DNA from: Leptolinea sp. HRD-7
GTDB lineage: Bacteria > Chloroflexota > Anaerolineae > Anaerolineales > Anaerolineaceae
Direction of reading: 5' to 3'
DNA length: 64,000 bases
Assembly (NCBI GenBank): GCA_024363285.1
Contig: AP024711.1
Span: forward strand, 62,001 to 126,000
Shown here: piece by piece, positions 27,378 to 36,404 of the stretch
How the letters are laid out: each line of letters opens with the position of its first letter
How positions within the stretch are numbered: position 1 is the first letter of the stretch
Position numbers and translations under genes: made by a program
Notes under the pieces: generated by a model
What the model was told of the DNA's origin: nothing
Seen by the model: the letters and a program-made list of their open reading frames with translations, nothing else
Databases searched by the model: none

Positions 27378-28085
27378 ATGACCGAACCCTTCAAAGCCAT
27401 CCTCCTCGATTCTCTGTATGTGCTGAATTACCCGGCTTCCGGCCACCTGTTCATCCCGCCGGCTTTTTTCGATTACATCAAGCCTGTCAATTGGGACCAT
27501 GTGCGCGACATTGAGCGCCATGCCGCGTTCGCCCAGGCCAAAGAGACGCTGGACATGTACCCGCTGGTGCCCACGAAGGAAGATGAGTTCACCGTATTTA
27601 TGGATTATTACGCCACGTTCTTCCGCAGCATCCCCCGGCTGAAAGCCACGCCGGAACAGATCGAAGGCATCGCCCGCAGCCTGGTGTACGACCCGGCGAA
27701 ATTCACCTTCTTCCCTGACGCGCTCGAGGTGATCCCGCGGTTGGCGGCGAATTACAGACTGGCTGTGGTATCGGACGCCTGGCCGTCGTTGGAGGATGTG
27801 TTCGTTCACGCGGGGCTGCGCGAGTATTTTTCCGCGTTCATCCTCTCATCCCAGATCGGCGCGCGCAAACCCGACCCGCGCATGTTCCATACCGCGCTGG
27901 ACGCGCTGGGCATCACCGCGGGTGAGGCGTTGTTCGTTGACGACAACAAGAAAAATTGTGACGGCGCCCGCGCGATGGGACTGCGTACCGCCCTGCTCTG
28001 TCGGGACCCGCTGGTTCATCTGTATTTTCGGCTTACCTGCAAGACGCACCGTGTCATCCGCTCGCTGGCGGAGCTGGTTGATTAA
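27378..28085 (+). CDS. HAD-superfamily hydrolase
   Basis: The 235-residue protein, from ATG 27378 (the frame is open from TTG 27366), has the HAD motifs. Motif I is ILLDSLYVL with the Asp nucleophile. VVSDAWPS gives motif II Ser, GARKPDPRMF gives motif III Lys, and ALFVDDNKKNC gives the motif IV Asp pair. The second Asp of motif I (DxD) is replaced by Leu. The same loss occurs in other HAD subfamilies, such as those with FDLGGVL. It may act as a phosphatase on sugar phosphates. It is third gene of the operon after the glycosyltransferase. The C-terminal Cys (LLCRD, LTCKTH) are not a known motif. Confidence 0.82.
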   Translation: MTEPFKAILLDSLYVLNYPASGHLFIPPAFFDYIKPVNWDHVRDIERHAAFAQAKETLDMYPLVPTKEDEFTVFMDYYATFFRSIPRLKATPEQIEGIARSLVYDPAKFTFFPDALEVIPRLAANYRLAVVSDAWPSLEDVFVHAGLREYFSAFILSSQIGARKPDPRMFHTALDALGITAGEALFVDDNKKNCDGARAMGLRTALLCRDPLVHLYFRLTCKTHRVIRSLAELVD

Positions 28086-28240
28086 TTCAGGTCAATTTCA
28101 GAGGTCATTTTATACCACCCGTGCCATTTAAACGCGTCCTGGGGCTTCCTGTGAGGCGTTTTTTGGGGGTGTTTGGGGGTTAAATCGGACGTTATTCTTT
28201 TTTGGGTAATTGTTAGAAACAAAATTCCGTCACACATCAA

Positions 28241-28310
28241 GTAGGGACAAAGCATCCGGGAATTGTCACATCTCCGAAGATTGACCATATGCCGGATGCT
28301 TTGTCCCTAC
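28241..28310. repeat. 19-bp-arm GTAG palindrome
   Basis: GTAGGGACAAAGCATCCGG (28241-28259) is perfectly complementary to CCGGATGCTTTGTCCCTAC (28292-28310), around a 32-base loop. The loop contains GATTGACCATATG, similar to the linkers of families A and E. Nothing else is evident in 28086-28240. Confidence 0.85.
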
Positions 28311-28337
28311 CCGGGTTAACCGTAGACTATGGATCCA

Positions 28338-28556
28338 GTAGGTTGGACGAAACGCCGAATCATTGACCATCGCTACCTCGCAATGTGAAGCCATCGAAGG
28401 GGTGCGTTTCGTCCAACACTGGGGCGGAAAGTCATGGACCTTTCCATGGAAGGGTTTTCTCCTAATCGTACCCTGTTGGACAAACCGCCGCTCTGAAATT
28501 AGCATCTTCCATGATTATGGATTCGCCAATAATAACCGGCGGTTTGTCCAACCTAC
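28338..28556 (+). repeat. family B element B2, 219 bp
   Basis: It opens GTAGGTTGGACGAAACGC and closes GGCGGTTTGTCCAACCTAC. The internal halves are GCGTTTCGTCCAAC and GTTGGACAAACCGCC, giving two hairpins. A GATTGACC-like linker (CATTGACCATCG) follows the first half. The terminal CTAC at its right end encodes, on the minus strand, the TAG stop of the PIN toxin gene. Confidence 0.88.
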
Positions 28557-28966
28557 TCCTTTGGGAAATATTTTGCCAGAAAATCTGCCGGTGACATCAC
28601 TGCCAAACCTTTCTCGACCAGCGGCAGGAAATGACGTAAATTGCCGCTTACCAGAGCATCCGCCCGTGAAGTGACAAAAACCTCGGCGAAAGGCAGATCA
28701 TCTTTATCCAGAAAATTATTGGGATCGAGTGGCTGCGATTCAACCAGCACCCCTGCCAGTTCAATATACGAAATTATGGCGCCAGCCAGCGCCGGGCGGA
28801 TGTGCAATTCCGGCCGGTGAAGAACATCTTCATATTCCCCCAGAATACGGTCATCATAGGCAACCTGTATCCAGCCATCCATAATTCGGTCGATGATTTT
28901 CCCCGGCGAGCCGCTGCCGTTCAGCAGCCCGCTGACCAGCACATTGGTATCCAGAACGACCAGCAT
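28553..28966 (-). CDS. PIN-domain toxin of a toxin-antitoxin pair
   Basis: The 137-residue protein has PIN acidic residues: Asp in VVLDTNVLVSG (6), Glu in GEYEDVL (about 44), and Asp in SRADALVSGN near residue 105. The sequence fits the TIGR00305-type putative toxin group, RNases that cut selected RNAs. Its ATG overlaps the antitoxin stop by one base (TAATG). The stop codon TAG comes from the GTAG end of repeat B2, so the native C-terminus may have been different before insertion. Confidence 0.85.
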   Translation of the reverse strand: MLVVLDTNVLVSGLLNGSGSPGKIIDRIMDGWIQVAYDDRILGEYEDVLHRPELHIRPALAGAIISYIELAGVLVESQPLDPNNFLDKDDLPFAEVFVTSRADALVSGNLRHFLPLVEKGLAVMSPADFLAKYFPKE

Positions 28967-29256
28967 TAATCTTTTCTCTCCCGCCGCGTTCGGGAGACAA
29001 TATCATCCGCCTGCCCTTCAGAAATCGAATCCAACCCGTCCCGCCGTGCCTGGCTGCGGATAGAGCGGAGCGCAAGCTGAGCCCGCAGGCGCGATAACAG
29101 CAACAAAATCTCTTCCATGCTGTCATCATTCGGCAGATCGATCATCACGGCAAACGGCTTGCCGTCCACGGTGACGATCAACTCCCCTTTTTCCTTCAGT
29201 TTTCGGCGCAGGTCAGCCGGTTCATTGCGTAAAGATCGGTAGGGGACAAATTCCAT
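28966..29256 (-). CDS. Phd/YefM-like antitoxin partner of PIN toxin
   Basis: The 96-residue protein starts with a Phd-type DNA-binding pattern (LRNEPADLRRKLKEKGELIVTVDGKPFAVMIDL). A long charged helical C-terminus, expected to bind and block the toxin, follows. The start is preceded by AAGGAGT. Immediately upstream, 29275-29300 has TTGTA and TAGCGAAATACGC-type sequence that may include the autoregulated operator. It is first gene of the pair, which lies between two direct copies of family B elements. Confidence 0.8.
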   Translation of the reverse strand: MEFVPYRSLRNEPADLRRKLKEKGELIVTVDGKPFAVMIDLPNDDSMEEILLLLSRLRAQLALRSIRSQARRDGLDSISEGQADDIVSRTRRERKD

Positions 29257-29309
29257 TTTTACTCCTTGTTGTAGCGTATTTCGCTACATTTAGTATACAA
29301 CTTAATAAT

Positions 29310-29527
29310 GGGTTTGGACGAACCATTGATATATTAAACAATGCATCGCACAGGATGAAACCCTCATAAAGACGCGTTTCGTCTAACACAGGCTGGAAAA
29401 GCTTGAACCTTATCTTTGGGAAAGAACCTCGCCCAACCATGCCTTGTTGGACAAACCGCCGCTCTGTCAATGGCATGATCCATGGTTTTGGAAATACCAA
29501 CAATTTATGGCGGTTTGTCCAACCTAC
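29310..29527 (+). repeat. family B element B3, 218 bp
   Basis: The left end is degraded (GGTTTGGACGAACC), the right end is intact (GGCGGTTTGTCCAACCTAC). The internal GCGTTTCGTCTAAC and GTTGGACAAACCGCC halves are as in B2 and in the same orientation. Its right CTAC provides the TAG stop of the sulfatase-type gene on the minus strand. Confidence 0.85.
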
Positions 29528-31275
29528 GGTGACTCATTAAAAACACCCACCCCGGTGAACAGCGATTCGCCGTCATTTACCCCGCCCACGATCACCCCGT
29601 TGTTGACCGACGCGCCGGCAACCATATTTCGTTCCCACCGCGTTACCGGCGGGACTTTTACCTTCAGCACTTCCGCATCGCGGTACATCCAGGCGAAAAC
29701 CGCCGGGAAGATATCCTGGATCACGGTGATGTCATCATACGGTTTATAGTCTTCGTCCGGCCAGCGGATGGCCAGCAACGTGCCATACCGGTCCTGAATA
29801 TCCAACCGGGTGACATCTTCCAGGCTATACCCTTTTGAAAGTCCGATGCAATTCTTCGTCAGGTACGGGCCGTGGTCGCTCATCACGATGATCAGCGCTC
29901 CGGGATCGTGGTCAATGATCGTGAGAATGTCTTCGCGCATCTCGCGGTTGGCGGACTGCACCCGTTCCGCGTATAACGCCGTTTCATCCGGAAGGCATTT
30001 CCCCGAATTCTGGCTGTGGAACGGCCGCGTGGAATGGGTATACACAAATGACCGACCTGCGGCAGCACGCTGCAACATAATCTTCTTCGCGTCAGAAAAT
30101 TCCCCGTCAGGTATTTTGCTGAAACTGCTATCGAAACGAAATTCACCCATCAACACAGATTTGATCAACTGGTAATACGGAGGCGTGCTGTAAACCGGCA
30201 GGAATTCGTCATACCCGGGTTTCAGCTCGCGGAACATATAGTCGGTGGGAAACACGCCATACGTGGTGTATCCCAGAGATTTGAACTGCCGGACGACCCG
30301 GTTGTCACCGGATACGGCTTTTGGAGAGCTTCCCGCGATTGACGCGACCTCCAATACACTGTTCATGGAACTCAACGTCTCGGGATGGATGGTATACGCG
30401 CGGGGGTACAGGTTAAAACCCTGCATGTTCAGGAAACCGAACTGCTGCGAGATGTCTATTCCATAGGCAGCCATGGTTTCGCCGGGCGCGTACGCGTCGT
30501 AGACGAGCAGATAGATATTCGGGGTAACCTCCGGACTCTTTTCCTTTAAAAGGGATGTGATATCAGATTCCTCTGAAGCTGAACCGGTGGTCGCCTCTGG
30601 CGAACTTTCCTCCGGCAGCGGCAAAAGAAAACCCGCCAGAAAGTACCCGGTGACCGCCGCGTACAAAATAACGCGGCTCCGCAAATGGGTTAACGTCAGC
30701 AAGACGGCCAGCATCCCCCAGAATACCACCTGCTGCAGGGTGGCCTCACCGTAGGCATACCAGGCATGGGCCTGGCTGAGTATCGCCATGTTGGTGAGGC
30801 TGAAGGTGAATGCCGCACCTGCCGCCTGAAGCACACGGAAATCCGCGATCCCCCTCAACAGCGCGGGAATCACCAGTATGAACAGGGCTGACAACAACCC
30901 GAAAAAAGCGATGACGTACACCACACCCACGGTGGATACGATGCCCGCGTTTATCACGGTATACTGCGCGACCGGGGTCAACGGGAGCAGCAGCAGGATG
31001 ACGTCACCGGGCGAGGGTTTTCCGGCAGATAATGGATGAAACCTTCCGGAAGCATAGTCCTTTCTACGGGCAAAATAATACAGAACACCGCCGGAGAACA
31101 GGATAATTAAAGTTGAAATCCCCAGGTTCCGGGAAAAGTTATAGTTGACACTGAGCGGAAACAGCATATAGGCTGACAGGGCGAACCCCGCGCAGTAGAC
31201 GAACAACATACCGGCAGGGACCAGAACCAATCTGCTGATCCAGCCCGCGTTCCACATTTTCACATTCTTCCGCAT
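29524..31275 (-). CDS. membrane-bound alkaline-phosphatase/sulfatase superfamily protein
   Basis: The 583-residue protein has about seven hydrophobic segments in the first 215 residues. An outer catalytic domain (about 245-583) follows. Metal-site features are NIYLLVYDAYAP at the start of the domain and IVMSDHGPY near residue 500; the possible nucleophile is a Ser/Thr in ETLSSMNS. This arrangement fits phosphoglycerol or phosphoethanolamine transferases and relatives, which modify surface polymers. The substrate is unknown. The stop codon TAG is part of repeat B3, so the end may be newly formed. Confidence 0.78.
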   Translation of the reverse strand: MRKNVKMWNAGWISRLVLVPAGMLFVYCAGFALSAYMLFPLSVNYNFSRNLGISTLIILFSGGVLYYFARRKDYASGRFHPLSAGKPSPGDVILLLLPLTPVAQYTVINAGIVSTVGVVYVIAFFGLLSALFILVIPALLRGIADFRVLQAAGAAFTFSLTNMAILSQAHAWYAYGEATLQQVVFWGMLAVLLTLTHLRSRVILYAAVTGYFLAGFLLPLPEESSPEATTGSASEESDITSLLKEKSPEVTPNIYLLVYDAYAPGETMAAYGIDISQQFGFLNMQGFNLYPRAYTIHPETLSSMNSVLEVASIAGSSPKAVSGDNRVVRQFKSLGYTTYGVFPTDYMFRELKPGYDEFLPVYSTPPYYQLIKSVLMGEFRFDSSFSKIPDGEFSDAKKIMLQRAAAGRSFVYTHSTRPFHSQNSGKCLPDETALYAERVQSANREMREDILTIIDHDPGALIIVMSDHGPYLTKNCIGLSKGYSLEDVTRLDIQDRYGTLLAIRWPDEDYKPYDDITVIQDIFPAVFAWMYRDAEVLKVKVPPVTRWERNMVAGASVNNGVIVGGVNDGESLFTGVGVFNESP

Positions 31276-31636
31276 ACAGTATTGTACGCATTTCCTGCCT
31301 CTGTGATTCTATATCGTTGTGCCGATTCCCCGCTGCCACGCGGTGACCACCGCGGCGGTGAAAGACGCCGATCCCGCGAAACCGGGCAGCCGACACGTTT
31401 CAAATAATCCGGCTTGAGTTGGGCCGAAAAAGCGTGAATTACTTCCCCCAAAAAGGATTTTTGATAACCCTGCCTGTTGGACAAACCTACAGTTATAGAA
31501 AAAGATCCTCTGCCAAACGTAAAGGCAAATTATCCGGCACGGAACCAGTCTCCACAGAAATTCAAATTCCGAAAGCCTGGCCACTGCCGGAAACTGATGT
31601 AATTCGCCACATGATGATTAACCTAACCGTTAATCG
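31276..31636. other. gene-free interval with family B remnant
   Basis: No gene is supported here. Positions 31471-31490 hold TGTTGGACAAACCTAC, a remnant of a family B element in which the two ends have been joined. The preceding 50 bases resemble the middle of B2 and B3. The rest shows no recognisable feature. Promoters for the flanking genes are presumably here. Confidence 0.5.
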
Positions 31637-32344
31637 TTAGACGGAATACACCTCATCCTTACCGCGGATGAACATCAACAAAAATCCAATGAATAACAGC
31701 CCCGCGCTGACCAGAATAGCGCGCTCCTTCCATAATAATACAGAAGCGTTGCCCAGTACAGCACCCAACACAAACACCGCGATCATCCCCAGGAACAGGG
31801 CGGCCTTTCGCCCGGATTGCAGGTTATGACCGATGGCGTATTCGGTGAAATGTTCTGTGGCAGCACGCAGGTTGCCAATACACATGGTGGTGGCCATTGT
31901 GGTGCCGTTGATCTTGCGGAAACTTTCTACCTGGATGCCGCACGAAAATGAAACCAGGCAGTTGGCCAGCAGGTTAAACGGCTGCGAGACGAACGCCACG
32001 ATTGCCAGCACCAGCGCCGCCGTCAGAATGGTGATCTGCCGCCAGTGGATCACATTGGGATCATCTTTAAAACGGAATCGCAGCATATCACTGAGAGCGA
32101 TGCCGAACACAAAAGCAAAGACCGGAAAGAAATAGCGCAGCGCCATATCCCAGCGCCCTTCCGAGAGGTTGACACCCAGTAGAAGAATGTTTCCCGTCTG
32201 CGCGTTGGCAAACACTTCACCCCGGCCGATGTAGGTGTAGGCATCCATGAATCCGCCGGAAAGCGAGAGGAGCGTCCCCAGCAGGATGGATTCGGATACC
32301 TGTCCGGTATTGTTTAAGTGAGAGAGAATAGTCTGATTGTCCAT
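31637..32344 (-). CDS. DUF1275 (YoaK-like) membrane protein
   Basis: The 235-residue protein has six predicted membrane segments. The family signature appears at about 22-60: LSLSGGFMDAYTYIGRGEVFANAQTGNILLLGVNL. MCIGNLRAATE is in the middle. Family members are widespread inner-membrane proteins of uncertain transport or sensing role. Gene order gives no clue, as it lies between a sulfatase-type gene and metE, each with its own spacing. The ORF is complete and of usual length. Confidence 0.88.
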   Translation of the reverse strand: MDNQTILSHLNNTGQVSESILLGTLLSLSGGFMDAYTYIGRGEVFANAQTGNILLLGVNLSEGRWDMALRYFFPVFAFVFGIALSDMLRFRFKDDPNVIHWRQITILTAALVLAIVAFVSQPFNLLANCLVSFSCGIQVESFRKINGTTMATTMCIGNLRAATEHFTEYAIGHNLQSGRKAALFLGMIAVFVLGAVLGNASVLLWKERAILVSAGLLFIGFLLMFIRGKDEVYSV

Positions 32345-32479
32345 AATCCGGCGGTTATTATAGTATTGTCATCAAAAAATGGGATACAAAGGTCAATTAT
32401 TTCAATTGGTTCGTTGAGAAAAAATTCCGGGGTGTGGAATCCACAATGAGATCCCACACCCCCATTGTGATAGGTGATA

Positions 32480-34768
32480 TTAGAGACCAATACGCATTTT
32501 CTGCGCGGCTGCCACCATATTGGTAAGGGCCGGTATTACTTCATCCCAGCCTCGAGTTTTAAGACCGCAATCCGGGTTCACCCACAAACGATCTACCGGA
32601 ATAACTGTTAGCGCCTTACGCAGAAGACTCTCGATCTCTTTCTGATCCGGCACTCTGGGCGAATGGATGTCATATACTCCCGGTCCAATATCATTTGGGT
32701 AAGATAGTTCTCTGAACTTATCCAGCAGCTCCATATTTGATCGTGAGGCTTCAATAGAAATCACATCCGCATCCATCCGGATGATGGCTTCCATAAAATC
32801 ACCAAATTCGCAGTAACACATATGGGTGTGGATTTGTGTTTCACTCGCAGCTCCGCCGACAACTAACCTGAAACAATCCACCGCCCAGCGCAAATAGTCT
32901 GCTCTATCCGCCACGCGTAACGGTAACCCTTCTCGCAACGCTGGTTCATCTACCTGTATGATCTTGATCCCTGCTTTTTCGAGGTCAGCTACTTCTGCTC
33001 GAAGAGCTATGGCCAACTGACGGCAGGTTTTTTGACGGGGCTGGTCATCACGAATAAAAGACCATTGTAATATGGTAACCGGGCCGGTGAGCATTCCTTT
33101 TACGGGTTTATCCGTGAGAGATTGGGCGTATTTCGACCATTCCACAGTCATAGGCTTTGGTCGCGAAATATCTCCAAACAAAATGGGCGGCCGAACTGCC
33201 CGCGAACCATAACTTTGAACCCAACCATGAAGAGTAAATGCGAAACCCTCCAGTTGTTGGGCAAAGTATTCCACCATATCCGTTCGTTCGAATTCACCAT
33301 GCACCAGAACGTCCAGACCAATATTTTCCTGTAGACGGATAGCTTTAAAGATTTCTTCTCGTAAATACGTTTCATACTCTGATTTATCGATGATTCCCCT
33401 GTTGAATTTAGAGCGTTTCTGTCTAACTTCCAATGTCTGTGGAAAAGAGCCTATGGTAGTTGTAGGGAACACAGGTAAATTCAGTTCATTTTTTTGAATA
33501 ATTTTCCGTCGTATATACGAGTTGTGTCTGTAATGATCTTTTTCTGTGATCTTTTTAACGGCTTCCTGAACGGTCGGGTTGGTCACTTTAGCAGATTGCT
33601 TGCGAGATTCCAGTATCCGGCGATTTTTTACCAATGCCGGGCGAATCGCGTCTACTTCTCCATTAGCTGCCATTCCGAGGATGGAAACCTCCGTCAATTT
33701 TTGCCGGGCAAAAGCCAGCCAGCTCTTTACATCGATATCCAGTTCTGTTTCCAGTTCCAGGTCTTGCGGACAAAACATCAGCGAACAGGCTGGCGCCACA
33801 ACTAAACGCTCACGTCCCAGTTTTTCCACCGCTTTATCAACCATAGAAACGGCCGCAGAAAGGTCTGTCCGCCATACATTACGTCCACTGACCAGACCAA
33901 GAGAAAGAATCCGCCCGGCTGGACATGTCGCGAGAACTTCATCCAATTGACCGGGTGCCTGTACCAGATCAACATGCAATCCATCCACCGGTAATTCCTG
34001 CGCCAGAGAAAGATTGCTATCCAGACGTCCAAAATAGGTCGTTAATAATATGCGTGGATGTCTGACTTTCGAAAGAGCGGTATAGGCTTTTCGATAGGCA
34101 TCAACCGCTTCCATTGCCAGATCTTGCACCAGGCAGGGTTCATCCATCTGAACCCACTCTACACCGGCTTCCGCCAGGTGACCGAATAATTCCGCATATA
34201 TTTCGATCAAGCGATCAAGAACCATCAAAGGTAGAAACCCCGGGGAAGTCGGTTTGCTCAGTAACAGGTAAGATACCGGTCCCAGCAATACTGGCCGGGC
34301 GTTGATCCCGATAGCGCGAGTTTCCTTCCATTCTTCCAGTATCTTCGAATCATTCAGACAAAATCTTTGGTTCGCTGCGATTTCTGGAACAATATAATGG
34401 TAGTTAGTGTCAAACCATTTGGTCATTTCCATGGCAGCCACCTGGGTGTTTTCTTTTTGCCAGCCGCGAGCCATGGCAAAATACAGGTCAAGATCACTCA
34501 AACAGCTTTTCAATTCCGAAAAACGTTCGGGAATTGCACCTACCATCCAGGTGGTGTCCAAAACATGATCATACAAAGAGAAATCGTTGCACGGTACCAG
34601 TTGGATACCCCCTTCTTTTTGTACCTGCCAGTTTAGTTGACGGATCTCCCGAGCAGAACGCAATAGATCTTCTGCCGTTGATTTCCCGGCCCAGTAACGT
34701 TCCAGGGCAAATTTTAACTCTCTGTTTCTGCCAATACGGGGATACCCCAGACTTGCGGTGATGCTCAT
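32480..34768 (-). CDS. metE: cobalamin-independent methionine synthase
   Basis: The 762-residue enzyme transfers a methyl group from methyltetrahydropteroyl-polyglutamate to homocysteine, giving methionine without B12. The N-terminal barrel starts ITASLGYPRIGRNRELKFALE. The C-terminal barrel (about 415-760) contains PTTTIGSFPQT. The zinc ligands are seen as H and C in IHTHMCYCEFGDF, Glu in ISIEASRSNMELL, and Cys in NPDCGLKTRGWDE. ATG 34768 follows GAGAGGTG; the upstream 13 residues of the open frame are rejected. A cobalamin riboswitch with terminator precedes it, so it should be silenced when B12 is available. Confidence 0.96.
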   Translation of the reverse strand: MSITASLGYPRIGRNRELKFALERYWAGKSTAEDLLRSAREIRQLNWQVQKEGGIQLVPCNDFSLYDHVLDTTWMVGAIPERFSELKSCLSDLDLYFAMARGWQKENTQVAAMEMTKWFDTNYHYIVPEIAANQRFCLNDSKILEEWKETRAIGINARPVLLGPVSYLLLSKPTSPGFLPLMVLDRLIEIYAELFGHLAEAGVEWVQMDEPCLVQDLAMEAVDAYRKAYTALSKVRHPRILLTTYFGRLDSNLSLAQELPVDGLHVDLVQAPGQLDEVLATCPAGRILSLGLVSGRNVWRTDLSAAVSMVDKAVEKLGRERLVVAPACSLMFCPQDLELETELDIDVKSWLAFARQKLTEVSILGMAANGEVDAIRPALVKNRRILESRKQSAKVTNPTVQEAVKKITEKDHYRHNSYIRRKIIQKNELNLPVFPTTTIGSFPQTLEVRQKRSKFNRGIIDKSEYETYLREEIFKAIRLQENIGLDVLVHGEFERTDMVEYFAQQLEGFAFTLHGWVQSYGSRAVRPPILFGDISRPKPMTVEWSKYAQSLTDKPVKGMLTGPVTILQWSFIRDDQPRQKTCRQLAIALRAEVADLEKAGIKIIQVDEPALREGLPLRVADRADYLRWAVDCFRLVVGGAASETQIHTHMCYCEFGDFMEAIIRMDADVISIEASRSNMELLDKFRELSYPNDIGPGVYDIHSPRVPDQKEIESLLRKALTVIPVDRLWVNPDCGLKTRGWDEVIPALTNMVAAAQKMRIGL

Positions 34769-34794
34769 AAAACACCTCTCAAATGGAATGAAAT

Positions 34795-34824
34795 TAAAAA
34801 AGCTCACCCGTTTCAGGATGAGCC
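34795..34824 (-). terminator. expression-platform terminator of metE riboswitch
   Basis: On the minus strand GGCTCATCC (34824-34816) pairs with GGGTGAGCT (34809-34801), and a run of T follows. The upstream TTGAGCTCATGG sequence could pair with one arm as an antiterminator. The gene starts 27 bp further on. Confidence 0.82.
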
Positions 34825-34837
34825 ATTTGAAAGGCGC

Positions 34838-34984
34838 TTGTTAGATGCCATGAGCTCAACCCTTTAACGCGAAGGGTGCACTACTCACAGGCAGGCATTC
34901 GGGCTTTAACCGTTGCGCGACAGTGCCGGAATTTCACCGGACTTTCCCTGTTCTACAACCATCCACGACAGATGGTACTGTGAG
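34838..34984 (-). promoter_or_regulatory. cobalamin riboswitch upstream of metE
   Basis: Read on the minus strand, the conserved aptamer core is present. GGGAAAGTCCGGTGAAATTC leads into the B12-box region CGGCACTGTCGCGCAACGG, and GCCTGCCTGTGAGTAG follows further on. Outer pairing is CCTCACAGTACC with later GTGAGTAG-type sequence. A TATAAT -10 box on the minus strand lies at 35001-34996. The switch, together with the terminator, should stop metE transcription when cobalamin binds. Confidence 0.88.
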
Positions 34985-35024
34985 GCTTTTGGCCGATTAT
35001 ATCAGATGAATAAGAAAATGCTGT

Positions 35025-36404
35025 TTACGGGATCACGTATATCCCGAATATCACATTGGCCGCCCCACCCGCCGGCACGTTGACGGTCACCTCGCGCGGG
35101 GTAGTCAGCTCATAACCGGAAGCGGAGACGCAGTACGTTCCAGCCGGCAGGTTACCCACAGAAAACGAGCAACCGCCACCCATGCTGATTCGCGCCAACA
35201 ACCCCACGCTACCGCACGCGCCTTCATGGTACCAGATGGAAACTCCGGGGCAGGCCGGGTTATCCCCCGCATCACGCTGACCATTGTTATTGTTATCGGC
35301 AAACACCAATCCGGTGATGCGCCCCGGCTCGGATGGAGGCGGCGGCGCGGTGGGCGGAATGGGCGTGGCTGTTGCCGGCGGTACGCACATGCCGGGTATG
35401 TCTCCGGTGGGGGTGAAGTTGAAGATCTCCCGGCAGGTGCTGTCTACCAGCGCCAGCGATTTCAACGGGTAGTTCGCGTCTTTATACGGTGAACCGGCAT
35501 CCGCCTGAGTGAAATGGTCGTTGTAATCGAATTGCGCGGGGTCCTTAATGCCATCGTCAGCCCACACGCTCCACAGGAACGAGGTCTTTCCGCCGATCAA
35601 CGCGCGTTTGAAGGCCACATCCACGATCGAGCTGCCTTTCGGTGACACCCTGCCCCAGGCCGCGTCCGGGTCAGACAGATTGGTGAGCGAGAAAATCGTC
35701 AGGTCATACCCGGTGTAGCCGGTGGGCGCGTCCGCGTTCATGGGGCGTGAACCGCCCACCTTGCGACCTGAATCCGCATACGCGTTGACGTTTTCCATCC
35801 GCCAGTCGGTTCCCGCCGGATCAGTCACCAGGATCAGATAGTTACCGCGTCCGTCATAATCGGTATCCAATTCCACCCCGTACAGGCCGGTCAACGCGGA
35901 GGTCTGTGGATTGAGTCCCTTCAGGTAGATGGTGACGTAGATGAAGTTTGTGTCTGATGAAACTTCCGCCTTCTGGATATCCAGATCCGGGCGGAATTGC
36001 ATATCACTGGGTGTAAATGGCCGCTCGAAAATATTCTTGCTAAACGCGTCGCCCCCCGGGGCGCGGTTTTCGACCGCCGTGCGGCTTGAATCGGTATCCG
36101 TGAACCAGCGAGCCACCCAGCCGGGCTGTGCCGGAACCAGGTTGTGCGTGATGAGAGTCGGCTGCGGCTCAGGTGTATGGGTGACTTCCGGCGCCGGCTG
36201 TGTTGCCTCATCCGACACAGCCGGCGCGGTAGGTGATTCAATCGGCGAGTTCCTTTCGGCTACCGCGGAGCTTAATACTTGAACTGTCTCACGTAGATCA
36301 TCCGCTTCCGTACCGGCACTCATACCCGGCAGGTTACAGCTAAAGACTGTCAATACAACAAGAATCAGAAGAACGAAAAAAGAACGACCATCCCGCTTGT
36401 TCAT
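35025..36404 (-). CDS. lipoprotein with SdrD-B-like C-terminal domain
   Basis: The 459-residue protein starts with a lipoprotein signal (hydrophobic 9-20, lipobox VFSC, Cys23). A Pro/Thr-rich stretch follows. A middle domain (about 115-325) contains TDTDSS and GVELDTDYDGRGNYLILV, which suggests calcium-like acidic loops. A Pro-rich linker (ATATPIPPTAPPPPSEP) precedes the C-terminal domain of about 95 residues: GLVFADNNNNGQRDAGDNPACPGVSI and LPAGTYCVSASGY. That domain matches the SdrD B / CNA-B style. It is predicted to be surface-anchored and beta-rich. The ligand is unknown. Confidence 0.75.
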   Translation of the reverse strand: MNKRDGRSFFVLLILVVLTVFSCNLPGMSAGTEADDLRETVQVLSSAVAERNSPIESPTAPAVSDEATQPAPEVTHTPEPQPTLITHNLVPAQPGWVARWFTDTDSSRTAVENRAPGGDAFSKNIFERPFTPSDMQFRPDLDIQKAEVSSDTNFIYVTIYLKGLNPQTSALTGLYGVELDTDYDGRGNYLILVTDPAGTDWRMENVNAYADSGRKVGGSRPMNADAPTGYTGYDLTIFSLTNLSDPDAAWGRVSPKGSSIVDVAFKRALIGGKTSFLWSVWADDGIKDPAQFDYNDHFTQADAGSPYKDANYPLKSLALVDSTCREIFNFTPTGDIPGMCVPPATATPIPPTAPPPPSEPGRITGLVFADNNNNGQRDAGDNPACPGVSIWYHEGACGSVGLLARISMGGGCSFSVGNLPAGTYCVSASGYELTTPREVTVNVPAGGAANVIFGIYVIP

